DNA of 64,000 bases from Sphingobacterium arenae (GCF_014692505.1 NZ_JACNYK010000001.1:1435922-1499921), one strand, 5' to 3'; positions 1 to 9,122 are shown, counted from the first letter of the stretch. The notes: generated by a model not told the origin, from the sequence alone. Program-made: numbers and translations.

Positions 1-1
1 T

Positions 2-856
2 GCCCCAACGCCTCCAATGACCCATACCACCATCATGCGAAATGTGGGAACCTTACAGAATAAAGGTTGGGAATTTGAACTGGGTGGCGAAATCGTCCGT
101 AATAAAGATTGGAACTATAATACCATAGCCCGTTTTTCACACAATACGTCCAAAATATTGGATTTGGGAGAAGACGGTGTTATCGATATGGATGCTTTTC
201 CTTCTCCGGGTAACCCAGGAAGGGCCGGACGTCTATTGAATGGATCGACCATCGGTCAATTCTTTGTCTTTAAATATGCGGGACTAGACGAAAATGGAAA
301 ATGGTTGATCCACGACCAGAACGGCGAGATCGTTCCAGGCACAAGTGAAAATTTGATCAACGATAATAAACACTATGTTGGCAATGCCATCCCTAAGTTG
401 ACCGTTTCATGGGATCACAACTTAAGCTATAAACAATTTGATTTCTCGGCATCTCTACGTAGCTATATTAATTATGATGCGTTTAGTCAAGTCAATATGT
501 ATTATGGGTTGCGTACGCAGTCGCAATTTAATGTATTAAAAGAAGCATTTGATCGATACGCTGCTGTCAATGATGAAAAAATATTGAGCGATGTATTTAT
601 AAGCGACGCTTCTTTTGTAGCGCTTGATGCAGTCAGCGCTGGATACACGTTCGATTTAAAGAAATATACACCATATATATCGAAAGCACGATTGTACTTT
701 ACCTCAAGAGACTTATTGGTATTGACCTCTTATAAAGGAATCAATCCTGAAGTAAGTTTAAACGGACTATTCCCAGGTTTTGAACAAATTAATAGTACGG
801 CTAGTATGTATCCACAAACCCGTCGGTTCACGTTAGGCGTACAATTGACATTCTAA
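2..856 (+). CDS. SusC/RagA-type TonB-dependent receptor, C-terminal part
   Basis: Last 284 residues of an outer-membrane TonB-dependent receptor of the SusC type; the frame is open from base 2, so the gene starts outside the window. What is seen is a series of amphipathic beta-strand segments with many aromatic residues, ending in GVQLTF, the terminal-aromatic ending expected for insertion by the BAM complex. SusC proteins import bulky ligands with energy from TonB/ExbBD. The SusD partner begins 13 nt downstream, which makes the pair secure even though plug and TonB box are not visible. The ligand cannot be read from this part. Confidence 0.9.
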   Translation, partial: APTPPMTHTTIMRNVGTLQNKGWEFELGGEIVRNKDWNYNTIARFSHNTSKILDLGEDGVIDMDAFPSPGNPGRAGRLLNGSTIGQFFVFKYAGLDENGKWLIHDQNGEIVPGTSENLINDNKHYVGNAIPKLTVSWDHNLSYKQFDFSASLRSYINYDAFSQVNMYYGLRTQSQFNVLKEAFDRYAAVNDEKILSDVFISDASFVALDAVSAGYTFDLKKYTPYISKARLYFTSRDLLVLTSYKGINPEVSLNGLFPGFEQINSTASMYPQTRRFTLGVQLTF

Positions 857-869
857 AATTAGATAAGAT

Positions 870-2591
870 ATGAAACGCAATTCACTAAAATATTTTAAAC
901 TATCTGGAGTCATGCTTTCCCTTTTATTGGGAGGTTGTGATCTCAATGAACAACACTATTCTTCGGTTACGCCGGATACCTTTTTTACATCAAAAGAAAG
1001 TACATACGCTGTCCTTGCTCGTCCGTTTACCCATTGGCGATGGTTTATTGGTGCCGACCGTTGGTATCTACAGGAGTTGACGACGGATGCAATGACCTGT
1101 CCGCAGCGTGCTGAGGATTGGTATAATGGAGGTGAATATTTCCGCTTGCAGTACCATACTTGGAATCCGGATGATCGTTTTGTCGAAAATACGTATAACG
1201 GAGTTGGAGGGGGGATCGCCCGTACGATGTCTGCTAAAGAAGATTTGGAGGCATTGGATTATTCGACTGTCGGAATGACAGAACAAGACAAGGCAGATCA
1301 AGTTCAACAATTGGAGGCTTTGATTGCATGGTTCTATATGCGCGGTCTTGATTTTTTTGGTGGAATGCCCATATATGAATCAACCCAAGATGAGCTACGT
1401 CCAAGAGCTTCGGCACAAGAAACATTCGACCACATAGAAGGATTGCTGAAAAATGCAATTCCCAACTTGAAGAAAAAGACGCAATTGGGCGCATTTGAAG
1501 ATGGATATATCAGACAAGCGGCCGCTGCATCCATGTTGGCACAGCTTTATTTCAATGCAGAGGCTTATACCGGACAGGACCGATTTGCGGAATGTGCTGC
1601 TATTTGCCAAGATATCATTAACGTTGAATACGGCGTTTATGAACTTGATAATACATGGTGGGGACCGCACGGTTTCGATAACGATCGCTCTCCGGAAATA
1701 ATTTGGGCAGCTCCTTCCAAAGGCGGTTCCACAACAGATGCCGCATGGCTTTGGTACTGGCGATATTTCTATCATCAGGAAAGCGGTAAATACTTTGGTG
1801 GAGTCTCCGGGAATGGAGCACCATACAATGGTTTTATGCTTAGTCCTTCCCGCAAACCTACCGGACAGATATATACAGAATTTAAATTAGGGAATCCTTA
1901 CGAGAAATTCCATGATAATGATCTTCGAAAAAAACCTTTTGTTTATAGAGGTAATAAGAATTACGAAGGTATGTTCTTGGTGGGTACTCAAACAAATCCT
2001 ATAACAGGGGAATCTACTAAAGGAACAAAGGCATATTCGGGAGAAATCCTTAATCTTGTTGACATTGTTGCGCCATTTAAAGAACTCAATACAAAGTATG
2101 GCGGGGATGTATCCAAATTGCCTTCAAATATCCAAGTAGGAGAGGAGAACAGTGGAATACGTCTCGTAAAAGTCCCACAGCCCAATTTAGCGGATCAGCC
2201 ACTTCAATTTGATCCGGATGCACCTGTTATTCGTTTGGCTGAAATATATTATATGCTCGCCGAATGTAAGCTTCGTGAGGGAGACGCAGGAGCAGCTGCT
2301 ACATTAATCAATACGGTCCGTGAACGGAACTTTGCAAACAGGGTCGATCCAAACCCGGCGACGGCTGCTAATATGGATAAATACAGAATGCTGGATGAAT
2401 GGTTGATCGAATTTCTTGGAGAAGGACGTCGTCGTACAGATCTTATCCGTTGGGAAGCATTTACACAAGAGAAATGGTGGGATCATGAGCCGACAGATAA
2501 CACGAAAAATAGATTTCCAATACCATACTCTGCTATTTCAGCGAATAACTTATTGTTACAGAATCCGGGATATGGAGGAAATAGCAAATAA
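870..2591 (+). CDS. SusD/RagB family ligand-binding lipoprotein
   Basis: 573-aa surface lipoprotein that would cap the SusC barrel and capture its ligand. The N-terminus carries a lipoprotein signal with lipobox LSLLLGGC (Cys about residue 23). The body has the helical TPR-like organisation of the family, and the C-terminal region shows typical SusD signatures: RLAEIYYMLAECKLREGD (about residues 455-472), a following WLIEFLGEGRRRTDLIRW segment, and FPIPYSAI with QNPGY close to the end. Length fits the family. It lies 13 nt after the SusC gene and 36 nt before a phosphoesterase lipoprotein, probably one operon. The ligand is unknown; the neighbouring phosphoesterases hint at a phosphorylated substrate (inference). 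Confidence 0.93.
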   Translation: MKRNSLKYFKLSGVMLSLLLGGCDLNEQHYSSVTPDTFFTSKESTYAVLARPFTHWRWFIGADRWYLQELTTDAMTCPQRAEDWYNGGEYFRLQYHTWNPDDRFVENTYNGVGGGIARTMSAKEDLEALDYSTVGMTEQDKADQVQQLEALIAWFYMRGLDFFGGMPIYESTQDELRPRASAQETFDHIEGLLKNAIPNLKKKTQLGAFEDGYIRQAAAASMLAQLYFNAEAYTGQDRFAECAAICQDIINVEYGVYELDNTWWGPHGFDNDRSPEIIWAAPSKGGSTTDAAWLWYWRYFYHQESGKYFGGVSGNGAPYNGFMLSPSRKPTGQIYTEFKLGNPYEKFHDNDLRKKPFVYRGNKNYEGMFLVGTQTNPITGESTKGTKAYSGEILNLVDIVAPFKELNTKYGGDVSKLPSNIQVGEENSGIRLVKVPQPNLADQPLQFDPDAPVIRLAEIYYMLAECKLREGDAGAAATLINTVRERNFANRVDPNPATAANMDKYRMLDEWLIEFLGEGRRRTDLIRWEAFTQEKWWDHEPTDNTKNRFPIPYSAISANNLLLQNPGYGGNSK

Positions 2592-2627
2592 TCAATTTAA
2601 ATCATTTAAAGAGAAAATAATCGAATC

Positions 2628-4124
2628 ATGACAAGGAAAATATTTTTTAAATTGTTAACGTTAAGCCTACTCTTCTTTATCGGATGCAGTGAGGATGAGC
2701 GACTTGTTAGAAATCCAGCTCCCGAAGAACCTACGGATATCGTCGTAAAAGAGGGTATGAATCTGGTCGGTAAGCTTACAGATGGTGATACACCTGTTGT
2801 TGGCGCTGTTGTCAGCGATGGGTATACCACGACGCTGACAGATGAGGAAGGTATTTATCAGCTAGGAGCAAACGAACGCGCAAAATTTGTCTTTGTTTCC
2901 GTTCCATCAAACTATGAAATACCCATGGAGAATGGATTACCGAAAATCTATTATGCGTTGCCTGCGGACAGGAGTGAAGTTATGCGACGGGATTTTAGTC
3001 TGAAAAAACAAGCTGTTGTAAATAAATTTCAGTTGCTGGCGTTAGCCGATGTGCAAATCGGCCAAACGGTGGAACTGAACTGGTTGCGTAATACAGAAAT
3101 ACCGCTAATAGCAGAGTATGCAAATAGTATGAAAACCGAGTCACCGGTGTACGGGATTTCTTTGGGGGATCTAGTTTGGGACAACATGGCCTATTTCCCA
3201 GAATACGCGACGGAGATAAAACGTCTACAACTGCCGGTATTTCAGGTTATTGGTAACCACGACCATGACCGGACAGTTTTAATGGACGATTATAACGCAG
3301 CACGCCAGTTTGAAGCGAATTTCGGGCCAACCTATTATTCCTATAATATCGGAGATTGTCATTTCGTCGTATTGGACAACGTTAATTTTAACGGGCATAG
3401 TGATTATAGCGCGCATATTACACAAAATCAGCTTGATTGGTTGGAAGAAGACTTAAAACATGTAAGTAAGGATAAACTTATTATATTGGGTACGCATATC
3501 TATACATCAAGAAGAGACCGTCCAAATCTAGGCGTTAGCAATAAAGAGGATCTCTATAAGCTATTAGAAGGCTATAAAGTGCGCATACTAACGGGGCACT
3601 TGCATAATAATCGCATGACAACAATCAGTGAAGATATTGAGGAGAATAACTTGGGATCGGTCATGGGGGCTTTTTGGAACTATCTATGTAATGATGGTAG
3701 TCCGCGTGGGTATGCTGTTTATGAGATTGAAGGCAATGAAATTAAAAACTGGTATTATAAGGGTACGGATCAATCAAAAGATTACCAGATAAAGATCTAT
3801 AAACCGGGACAAGCCGTAACAACTTCTAGACAGGATGGTGTTATTATCAATATTTTTGCTTGGCATACCAATTGGACGGTTAAGGTCTATGAGAACGATG
3901 TTTATAAAGCTACTTTAGCGGAGAATCTACGGTTTGAGATGGATAGGGATGCGTACGATGCTTATTCCGGAGACGAAAAACCTGCTCACCGCCCTTCTGC
4001 GGAACCAGAGGCGTATAATGACCATATGTTTTATTATAAACCTTCTGCAACGACAGGAATCACTATTAAAGTGGAAGCAGAAGATCCTTATGGGAATGTT
4101 TACGTCGAACGCGTAACGTTATAG
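2628..4124 (+). CDS. Calcineurin-like phosphoesterase lipoprotein (MetallophosN/Metallophos/MetallophosC type)
   Basis: 498 aa. The N-terminus has a lipoprotein signal with LLFFIGC, so the protein is envelope-anchored. Residues about 40-125 form a carboxypeptidase-regulatory-like beta domain (GKLTDGDTPVVGAVVSDG). The catalytic metallophosphoesterase domain follows, with ADVQ (about 139), GDLVWDN (about 179), GNHDHD (about 208), GTHIYT (about 286) and GHLHNN (about 322), the usual dinuclear-metal ligands. A C-terminal beta domain ends the protein. It is the third gene of the SusC-SusD operon, so it probably acts on the imported or captured ligand. A paralogue of the same architecture converges on it from the other strand. 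The substrate (phosphomonoester, diester or a phosphorylated glycan) is not predictable. Confidence 0.88.
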   Translation: MTRKIFFKLLTLSLLFFIGCSEDERLVRNPAPEEPTDIVVKEGMNLVGKLTDGDTPVVGAVVSDGYTTTLTDEEGIYQLGANERAKFVFVSVPSNYEIPMENGLPKIYYALPADRSEVMRRDFSLKKQAVVNKFQLLALADVQIGQTVELNWLRNTEIPLIAEYANSMKTESPVYGISLGDLVWDNMAYFPEYATEIKRLQLPVFQVIGNHDHDRTVLMDDYNAARQFEANFGPTYYSYNIGDCHFVVLDNVNFNGHSDYSAHITQNQLDWLEEDLKHVSKDKLIILGTHIYTSRRDRPNLGVSNKEDLYKLLEGYKVRILTGHLHNNRMTTISEDIEENNLGSVMGAFWNYLCNDGSPRGYAVYEIEGNEIKNWYYKGTDQSKDYQIKIYKPGQAVTTSRQDGVIINIFAWHTNWTVKVYENDVYKATLAENLRFEMDRDAYDAYSGDEKPAHRPSAEPEAYNDHMFYYKPSATTGITIKVEAEDPYGNVYVERVTL

Positions 4125-4144
4125 TGTATTGGCAAGGTAACAGA

Positions 4145-4183
4145 AAAAGAAAAGGTGAATTTTTTAAGTTCACCTTTTCTTTT
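4145..4183. terminator. Bidirectional intrinsic terminator between two phosphoesterase genes
   Basis: A perfect 15-bp stem (arms 4145-4159 and 4169-4183, core AAAAGGTGAA / TTCACCTTTT) with a 9-nt loop. It has A-rich and T-rich flanks, so it can end transcription from both the SusC/SusD/phosphoesterase operon and the convergent gene at 4214. Confidence 0.85.
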
Positions 4184-4213
4184 ATACTTCTTGATATCCT
4201 ACGACATTTATTT

Positions 4214-5785
4214 TTATTCTACAACTTTTAAAGATTTTGTTTGTAAGTGTGTCCTTCCGAACATATCGGTTGCCCTTACTTGAATATTGTGTTCACCGAC
4301 TTCTAACTTTCTAGGTAGTTTGGCTTCCCAGATATGAGTAGAAGGTGTGGCAGCTGATGGTCTGCGTCCATCCATTAAGGTTTCTGCGTTATCAAATTTC
4401 AATACGTTGAATTGATAGCTAGGATCTTCTATTAGCGTATGTTGCATTTTGGTCCAACTTTTTCCATCCAAACTATATTCCACTATATTGTCCTCACTAC
4501 CGATAAAAAAGTTTACATAAAGGGTATGTCGTCTAACATTCTTCTGCTGTAATTCTGCAGGGAAGGTCAAGTTGAGCTGATAATCAGCAGGTTCACCCGC
4601 TACCTGATAGTCAAAAGTGTAAGTATTGCCGGTTATATTCAGGATAACATAGCCTTTTGGAGTTCCGTCACGCATCGTCGATGCAGGTACACCTTGCTTA
4701 TTTTTTAATCCCGAGTACCAGTCTCCGGAAGTCGTGCCCACATTATATTCATGGTGTGGTTTCTCCTGTCTCCAACCATCATTTTTTGTATAAAAATTAT
4801 GTCTTTGGAGATGCGTATGTGCCGAAAGTGAAAGCGTATTGGGGTATTCTGCCAATAAATCGAATAAACGCTGTCTGTCTTCATCGCGGAAAACATTCGA
4901 ATTTTGGTGTAAGAGCGGAATATGAAAAGCTAGTACAATCAGTTTATCTTTCGGGACGAATTTTAAATTGTTCTCAACAAAATCGAGTTGATCTTTCCGA
5001 AAGCCACCCAAATAGCCCTTTCCCGTACGAGGGTTTGGATATAAGATATTGTCAAGGACAATAAAATGAGCGTCGCCGTAATTAAAAGAAAAGTTGTTGG
5101 GGCCAAAATTCTGTTCATAGGTTTCATCAGAGAATATATCTTCCTGAACATCGTAGTTCATGTCATGGTTTCCCATCACATTAAACCATGGAAGTCCAAG
5201 TTTACCGACAGTTTCTATATAGGGACCATGTAAAGCGAGGTCATCACCCACTAAATCTCCTAAACTTAGTCCAAAAGAAAATTTTTCTTTATCAGCGATG
5301 TCCTGTATAATGCCTTTATCAAAATAACTGATTTCGTCCATATTGTATGCCTGTGGATCGCCAAAAACTAAGGCGCTGAAATCTTTTTGTTCATTGACGT
5401 CCTTTTGCAACGCAAAATCGACAGATTTCGGTAATTTACCTGTAGGTTTGCTCCCCGTATATTTCAAGACAGGAGATCCTTCTGGCTTGTGGATATAATA
5501 AAATTGGGGTCTGTTGTTTTCGTCTACCGGAAACTGATAGCCGTTGGGTTTGATTACGAAAAAAACACTGTTTTCCCGGGCCGGAATGTTATATCTCCCT
5601 GATGCATCGGTAAGCACAACGTCCACGCCGTTACTGATAGCAACCTGCGCGATTCCTTTTTCTTTTGCATCCCGCTTACCGTTCAGGTTGGTGTCTTCAT
5701 AAACCAAACCGCGGGCAATCTCTTGTCCATAACCTAGACTTGAAACAAAAAGTCCAGCAATTATCAGGGTAAATTTTAAATTCAT
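4214..5785 (-). CDS. Calcineurin-like phosphoesterase, exported (MetallophosN/Metallophos/MetallophosC type)
   Basis: 523 aa from the Met at 5785, which gives a clean signal peptide ending near SLGYGQ; a -7-like element (GACCTTTG, minus strand, 5815-5822) lies between this ATG and a farther in-frame start at 5824 and rules the latter out. The order is an N-terminal carboxypeptidase-regulatory-like domain (GLVYEDTNLNGKRDAKEKG), a metallophosphoesterase core with FGDPQ (about 139), GDLVGDD, GNHDMN (about 203), AFHIPLL and SAHTHL (about 318), then a C-terminal beta domain (about 380-523). It shares its architecture with the lipoprotein at 2628 but has no lipobox, so it should be soluble and periplasmic. 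Likely a co-functional partner of the SusC/SusD locus although on the other strand. Confidence 0.88.
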   Translation of the reverse strand: MNLKFTLIIAGLFVSSLGYGQEIARGLVYEDTNLNGKRDAKEKGIAQVAISNGVDVVLTDASGRYNIPARENSVFFVIKPNGYQFPVDENNRPQFYYIHKPEGSPVLKYTGSKPTGKLPKSVDFALQKDVNEQKDFSALVFGDPQAYNMDEISYFDKGIIQDIADKEKFSFGLSLGDLVGDDLALHGPYIETVGKLGLPWFNVMGNHDMNYDVQEDIFSDETYEQNFGPNNFSFNYGDAHFIVLDNILYPNPRTGKGYLGGFRKDQLDFVENNLKFVPKDKLIVLAFHIPLLHQNSNVFRDEDRQRLFDLLAEYPNTLSLSAHTHLQRHNFYTKNDGWRQEKPHHEYNVGTTSGDWYSGLKNKQGVPASTMRDGTPKGYVILNITGNTYTFDYQVAGEPADYQLNLTFPAELQQKNVRRHTLYVNFFIGSEDNIVEYSLDGKSWTKMQHTLIEDPSYQFNVLKFDNAETLMDGRRPSAATPSTHIWEAKLPRKLEVGEHNIQVRATDMFGRTHLQTKSLKVVE

Positions 5786-6006
5786 GGTTTTAGTTGATAA
5801 ATTATTATTTTTCACAAAGGTCACTTTTTAAAATTAACAAATCGTAGCCACATTTTTAAGAATATATTAAGTGTGTTACACCAGCGGGCAAATTGGCCTA
5901 TTTTTTTAGCATCAAAGTATTGAAAAGCGATCAGATTTTTTAGACGCTTGGTTATAATAATTCATATTCGCATAGCCATACTTAGTATAAGCTTTTTTCA
6001 TGATTT

Positions 6007-7743
6007 CTATTCATTCCATTTATAAATCGATTTTCCTTCTTTTATGGTTTCCAATACCTTAATATCTTTTATTTTTTCTGATGGTATTTCAAGGGGATTT
6101 TGATCGAGAATAACTAAATCTGCGAGTTTCCCCACTTTAATGGAACCTTTTATTTTTTCTTCATGGAACTGATAGGCAGCATGAATGGTGATCGCTTTCA
6201 ATGCATCCAAAGGTTTTATTCTTTCGTCAGGTCCTAAGATTCTTCCTGACCGTGTTTTTCGATTTACAGCTGCATATACAGCAGTAATGAGATCTGGCGG
6301 TGTAACCGGAGCATCGTGATGGATTGTGAAAATAATACCTGCTTTTTTTGCAGCGTTAGTAGGACTGATAAAAGCTGCCCTTTCGGGGCCGAAAACACTA
6401 GTGTAATGCCAATCTCCCCATAGATATACATGTGTGGGGAAATAAGAAGGAATCACACCGATATCCTTAATTTTTTGAATATGATCTGGACGACTATTTT
6501 GCACATGAATAAAGGTCGTGCGTAATTCTGGCTTATAGGTACCTTCGCTTTTTAATCGGCTAATTACCCGAATAGCTTGATCAATTGCAGCGTCGCCATT
6601 AACATGCATTTGTGCGGTGATATGGTTTTGAAACAATGTTTTAAGGTCTGAATACAAAGTTGAGTCGGTGAAAATAGGAAAGCCCTTATAATCGGTTCCC
6701 TGACCTTCTGGAGGAACTAAGTAGGGTTGGGTCAACCATGCTGTCTTTCCCTGTGGAGAGCCATCATCAGAAAATTTGAAACCACCTAATTTCAGGCGAT
6801 TGTAATATTTCATGTATTCGGGCTTGAAATCCTTCAGGTGTTCTTTATAGTGTTCATAGTCAGGGAAGTAAATAATGTCTGCTTTTAAAAGATTTTTATC
6901 CGCCGCGTCCTTTAAGAGTGCAAGGCTCTCGCCCATTGTTCTTCCATCACAGATGGTAGTTTGTCCGTAGCTTAACCATTCATCTTGGGCTTTCAACAAA
7001 TTTTTTAGAGCATTTGATATCGTATCATTATTTTCGTTTCCATTTTCTTGGGCGATCTTTTTTGTCAAATTTAGCAACGCTGTAAAACTTGCGTTCTCTT
7101 CTAATTTCCCATTAAGTTTTCCTGTCTTTTTATCTCGACCAAAATGGCCACCTTCCGGATCTCGTACTGTTTCATCTATTCCTAAGAACTTCAGCATAGC
7201 TGAGTTAACAACACTAGCATGACCTGATGCATGAATAACAATAATTGGATGAGTTTGACTAACAGCATTCAATTCGAGTATTGTAGGGTGTCGGTGTTCG
7301 GTAATGATGGCATCGTCATAACCATTTCCAATTATAGGTTGATCTACTGGTAAATTATGTTTTCGAATATATTCCTTTAGTGTTTGTTGTAAGTCAGCAA
7401 TTGAATTTACTGTTCCATAAGGTGTAGGCGATAAATCAACGGCTTGCATCATGCCTGCTCTTGATGTAATATGTCCGTGAGCATCTATAAACCCAGGCAA
7501 TAACGTCTTTCCTTTCAGATCATACTCGACGGTCGTTTCATCGGCATATTTTTCTGCTTCTTGCTTGTCACCGGCGAAGATGATTTTTCCATCATTTAGC
7601 ACCACGGCCTCAACCGTTGGGGACGTATCCTCCATGGTCAAAATCGTTCCTCCAAAATAGATGGCATCACCCTTATGTCGGTCGCTAACGTGTCCGCAAC
7701 CCGACAGTGCAACTATCAAAAATGTGTATAAAATAACCTTCAT
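6007..7743 (-). CDS. Amidohydrolase family 3 (YtcJ-like) lipoprotein
   Basis: 578 aa from the ATG at 7743, chosen because it gives a lipoprotein signal (LIVALSGC) and because a -7 element TACTTTTG (minus strand, 7780-7787) lies 36 nt upstream. Metal-dependent hydrolase of the amidohydrolase superfamily: small beta-sandwich at the N-terminus (DAIYFGGTILTM), then the TIM barrel with the HxH metal pair in LLPGFIDAHGH (89-91), HVNGDAAIDQA, FIHVQN, IHHDAPVTPP, and a C-terminal segment GKLADLVILDQNPLEIP that closes the beta-sandwich. Members hydrolyse N-acyl or amide bonds in varied small molecules; the substrate here cannot be told. It stands alone, transcribed away from the decayed region and tRNA. 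Confidence 0.88.
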   Translation of the reverse strand: MKVILYTFLIVALSGCGHVSDRHKGDAIYFGGTILTMEDTSPTVEAVVLNDGKIIFAGDKQEAEKYADETTVEYDLKGKTLLPGFIDAHGHITSRAGMMQAVDLSPTPYGTVNSIADLQQTLKEYIRKHNLPVDQPIIGNGYDDAIITEHRHPTILELNAVSQTHPIIVIHASGHASVVNSAMLKFLGIDETVRDPEGGHFGRDKKTGKLNGKLEENASFTALLNLTKKIAQENGNENNDTISNALKNLLKAQDEWLSYGQTTICDGRTMGESLALLKDAADKNLLKADIIYFPDYEHYKEHLKDFKPEYMKYYNRLKLGGFKFSDDGSPQGKTAWLTQPYLVPPEGQGTDYKGFPIFTDSTLYSDLKTLFQNHITAQMHVNGDAAIDQAIRVISRLKSEGTYKPELRTTFIHVQNSRPDHIQKIKDIGVIPSYFPTHVYLWGDWHYTSVFGPERAAFISPTNAAKKAGIIFTIHHDAPVTPPDLITAVYAAVNRKTRSGRILGPDERIKPLDALKAITIHAAYQFHEEKIKGSIKVGKLADLVILDQNPLEIPSEKIKDIKVLETIKEGKSIYKWNE

Positions 7744-7830
7744 GTTCACATGGCTTATGAATGGTGAACATTTAACAAACAAAAGTAAATTAAGTTTGCA
7801 GACCACGGAGAAAAATATAGTTAATTCCCT

Positions 7831-7857
7831 CTAATAGCTTTGTGCTATTGGTTTTTT
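7831..7857 (+). terminator. Orphan terminator-like hairpin
   Basis: An 8-bp stem with one G-T pair (7831-7838 with 7844-7851, AATAGC/GCTATT core), a 5-nt loop and then six T. It reads as an intrinsic terminator for plus-strand transcription, but no plus-strand gene precedes it; it may be left over from a lost gene. Confidence 0.45.
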
Positions 7858-7924
7858 ATTCAAAGTCTGGCGGGACGGAATTTTGCTGTGCTTCGCAGGA
7901 GGATTAACGTCCTTTAAATACTAG

Positions 7925-8212
7925 GTATTCCAATTTTATCGGTATTTCCTAAGATTTCCATGGACAAGCCATATTTCTAACTTTTATACAGAAACGGAAA
8001 AAGCCACATACCTGTTTGAGGATGCAAAAATTATACCGCCAAGTGAACCTTATGTAAATCCGGCGGTTGATACTACGTCTAAACCGTTTTTGCTGCTTTA
8101 CAAAAAGGGAGGAAATGGTAAAAAAATACCTTGGGTGGTCGATCTCCATAAGGGAACGTTAATAAAAGGGAAGTCGGCGCAGCGTTTTGTGGATGAACAA
8201 CTACCGCTGTGA
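7925..8212 (+). pseudogene. Decayed ORF fragment without a start codon
   Basis: The frame starting at 7925 (after a stop at 7922) is open for 95 codons to TGA at 8210-8212, but has no in-frame ATG or usable GTG/TTG. The translation looks like real protein: SHISNFYTETEKATYLFEDA, then IIPPSEPYVNPAVDTTS, KPFLLLYKKGGNGKKIPWVV, and a stop after DEQLPL. I do not recognise the family. It is probably the 3' end of a gene that lost its 5' part; the bases before it (7858-7924) show no continuation. It could also be a frameshifted gene. Confidence 0.45.
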
Positions 8213-8310
8213 CACCCGCTACTTTATTTCCGTATTTTTAACCTCCGGTAATAGGAAGATCTGAAACCTCATCTACATTTTTCCGATTAACACTGGATTA
8301 CCCTAAATAA

Positions 8311-8349
8311 AAATAGGAGAAGCGATTGTTTTAATCACTTCTCCTATTT
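8311..8349 (-). terminator. Intrinsic terminator of the tRNA gene
   Basis: A 16-bp stem with one mismatch (arms 8311-8327 and 8333-8349, core TAGGAGAAG / CTTCTCCTA) and a 5-nt loop. On the minus strand it lies 2 nt past the tRNA 3' end and is followed by TTTTTATTT. Confidence 0.8.
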
Positions 8350-8351
8350 AG

Positions 8352-8425
8352 TAGCGGGGAGCAGGATCGAACTGCCGACCTCAGGGTTATGAATCCTGCG
8401 CTCTAACCATCTGAGCTACCCCGCC
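8352..8425 (-). tRNA. tRNA with anticodon CAU (elongator Met, possibly Ile2)
   Basis: A 74-nt cloverleaf on the minus strand: acceptor GGCGGGG pairs with CCCCGCT, the D-arm follows as TAGCTCAGATGG, the anticodon stem-loop is CAGGA-TTCATAA-CCCTG with anticodon CAT, and the T-arm contains GGTTCGATC-like GTTCGATC. No CCA is encoded. The anticodon stem lacks the three consecutive G-C pairs of initiator tRNA, so it is an elongator Met tRNA or the lysidine-modified Ile tRNA; I cannot separate these two. It has its own promoter and terminator. Confidence 0.9.
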
Positions 8426-8438
8426 GTTTTTCGTGATG

Positions 8439-8469
8439 CAAACCTAAATAAATTTATTTATATATGCAA
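8439..8469 (-). promoter_or_regulatory. Promoter of the tRNA gene (Bacteroidota type)
   Basis: On the minus strand a TTG (8467-8469), a 20-nt AT-rich spacer and TAGGTTTG (8439-8446) match the Bacteroidota -33/-7 consensus TTG / TAnnTTTG exactly. The -7 box is 13 nt before the first base of the mature tRNA. Confidence 0.8.
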
Positions 8470-8653
8470 TATATTCTCGTCTGTATATAAAATAAATTTT
8501 ATTTCGCTCTCCTCGGTCATCAAGGGCTATTTTGTAGAGGTAATATAGCAATAAGTCGTCATTTCCAAAGGCAAAAAATTATTTTTTTAATTTAACTAAA
8601 TAGGATCGTCAAAAATTAATTCAGCTATTCCGTTTTAGAATAACAAAATAAAA

Positions 8654-8685
8654 TTGTATACTTACCGACAGACAAAATACCTTGG
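8654..8685 (+). promoter_or_regulatory. Probable promoter of the START-like gene
   Basis: TTG (8654-8656), a 21-nt spacer and TACCTTGG (8678-8685), one mismatch from TAnnTTTG. Transcription would begin near 8691, which favours the ATG at 8712 over the one at 8694. Confidence 0.5.
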
Positions 8686-8711
8686 TTTTTAAAATGGCCG
8701 AAACGAACTAT

Positions 8712-9089
8712 ATGGAAAAGAAAGTAGAAATTCACTTAGAGTATATCATAAATTCATCACCACGCATCTTGTTTCCTTTTATCCATGAACCAAATGCATT
8801 GGCACAGTGGTTTGCCGACGATGTCAATTACAAAGAGGGCATCTATGAGTTCATATGGGACGACGAGATGAACCGTGCCAAATTGGTATCGGTAAAAGAG
8901 AATAAAAGTGTTCGTTTTAAATGGCTCGAGGATGAACCTTATTATTTTGAAATAGAGATTATTCAAGATGAGTTAACGAATGATGTAGCCCTTTCCATAA
9001 CCGATTTTGTAAAGCCCGATAACCTGGAAGATAGGAAACAGATATGGAATAATTCTGTCGGTTACCTGCAGAGCGTAATAGGCGCATAA
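8712..9089 (+). CDS. START-like (SRPBCC superfamily) domain protein
   Basis: 125 aa from the ATG at 8712; a second ATG at 8694 would add six residues but would be almost leaderless with the predicted promoter. The sequence has the helix-grip fold pattern of small AHSA1/START-like proteins: an N-terminal strand (KVEIHLEYI), a helix (SSPRILFPFIHEPNALAQWF), the ADDV turn typical for this family, antiparallel strands, and a C-terminal helix with WNNSVGYLQSVIG. It is cytoplasmic and has a hydrophobic ligand cavity in the family; the ligand is unknown. It directly precedes an LptF/LptG-family permease and ribBA. Confidence 0.8.
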   Translation: MEKKVEIHLEYIINSSPRILFPFIHEPNALAQWFADDVNYKEGIYEFIWDDEMNRAKLVSVKENKSVRFKWLEDEPYYFEIEIIQDELTNDVALSITDFVKPDNLEDRKQIWNNSVGYLQSVIGA

Positions 9090-9090
9090 G

Positions 9091-9122
9091 TTAGATTACT
9101 TACTGGAAAAATAGTATCTTTG
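9091..9122 (+). promoter_or_regulatory. Probable promoter of the LptF/LptG-family gene
   Basis: A perfect -7 box TATCTTTG (9115-9122) follows a TTA (9091-9093) by 21 nt; the -33 element is one base from TTG. The gene starts 33 nt downstream. Confidence 0.55.

Noticed and set aside
7925..8425. Integrated island at the tRNA gene
   Set aside because: No integrase gene and no second copy of the tRNA 3' end are visible, so there is no attachment-site evidence.
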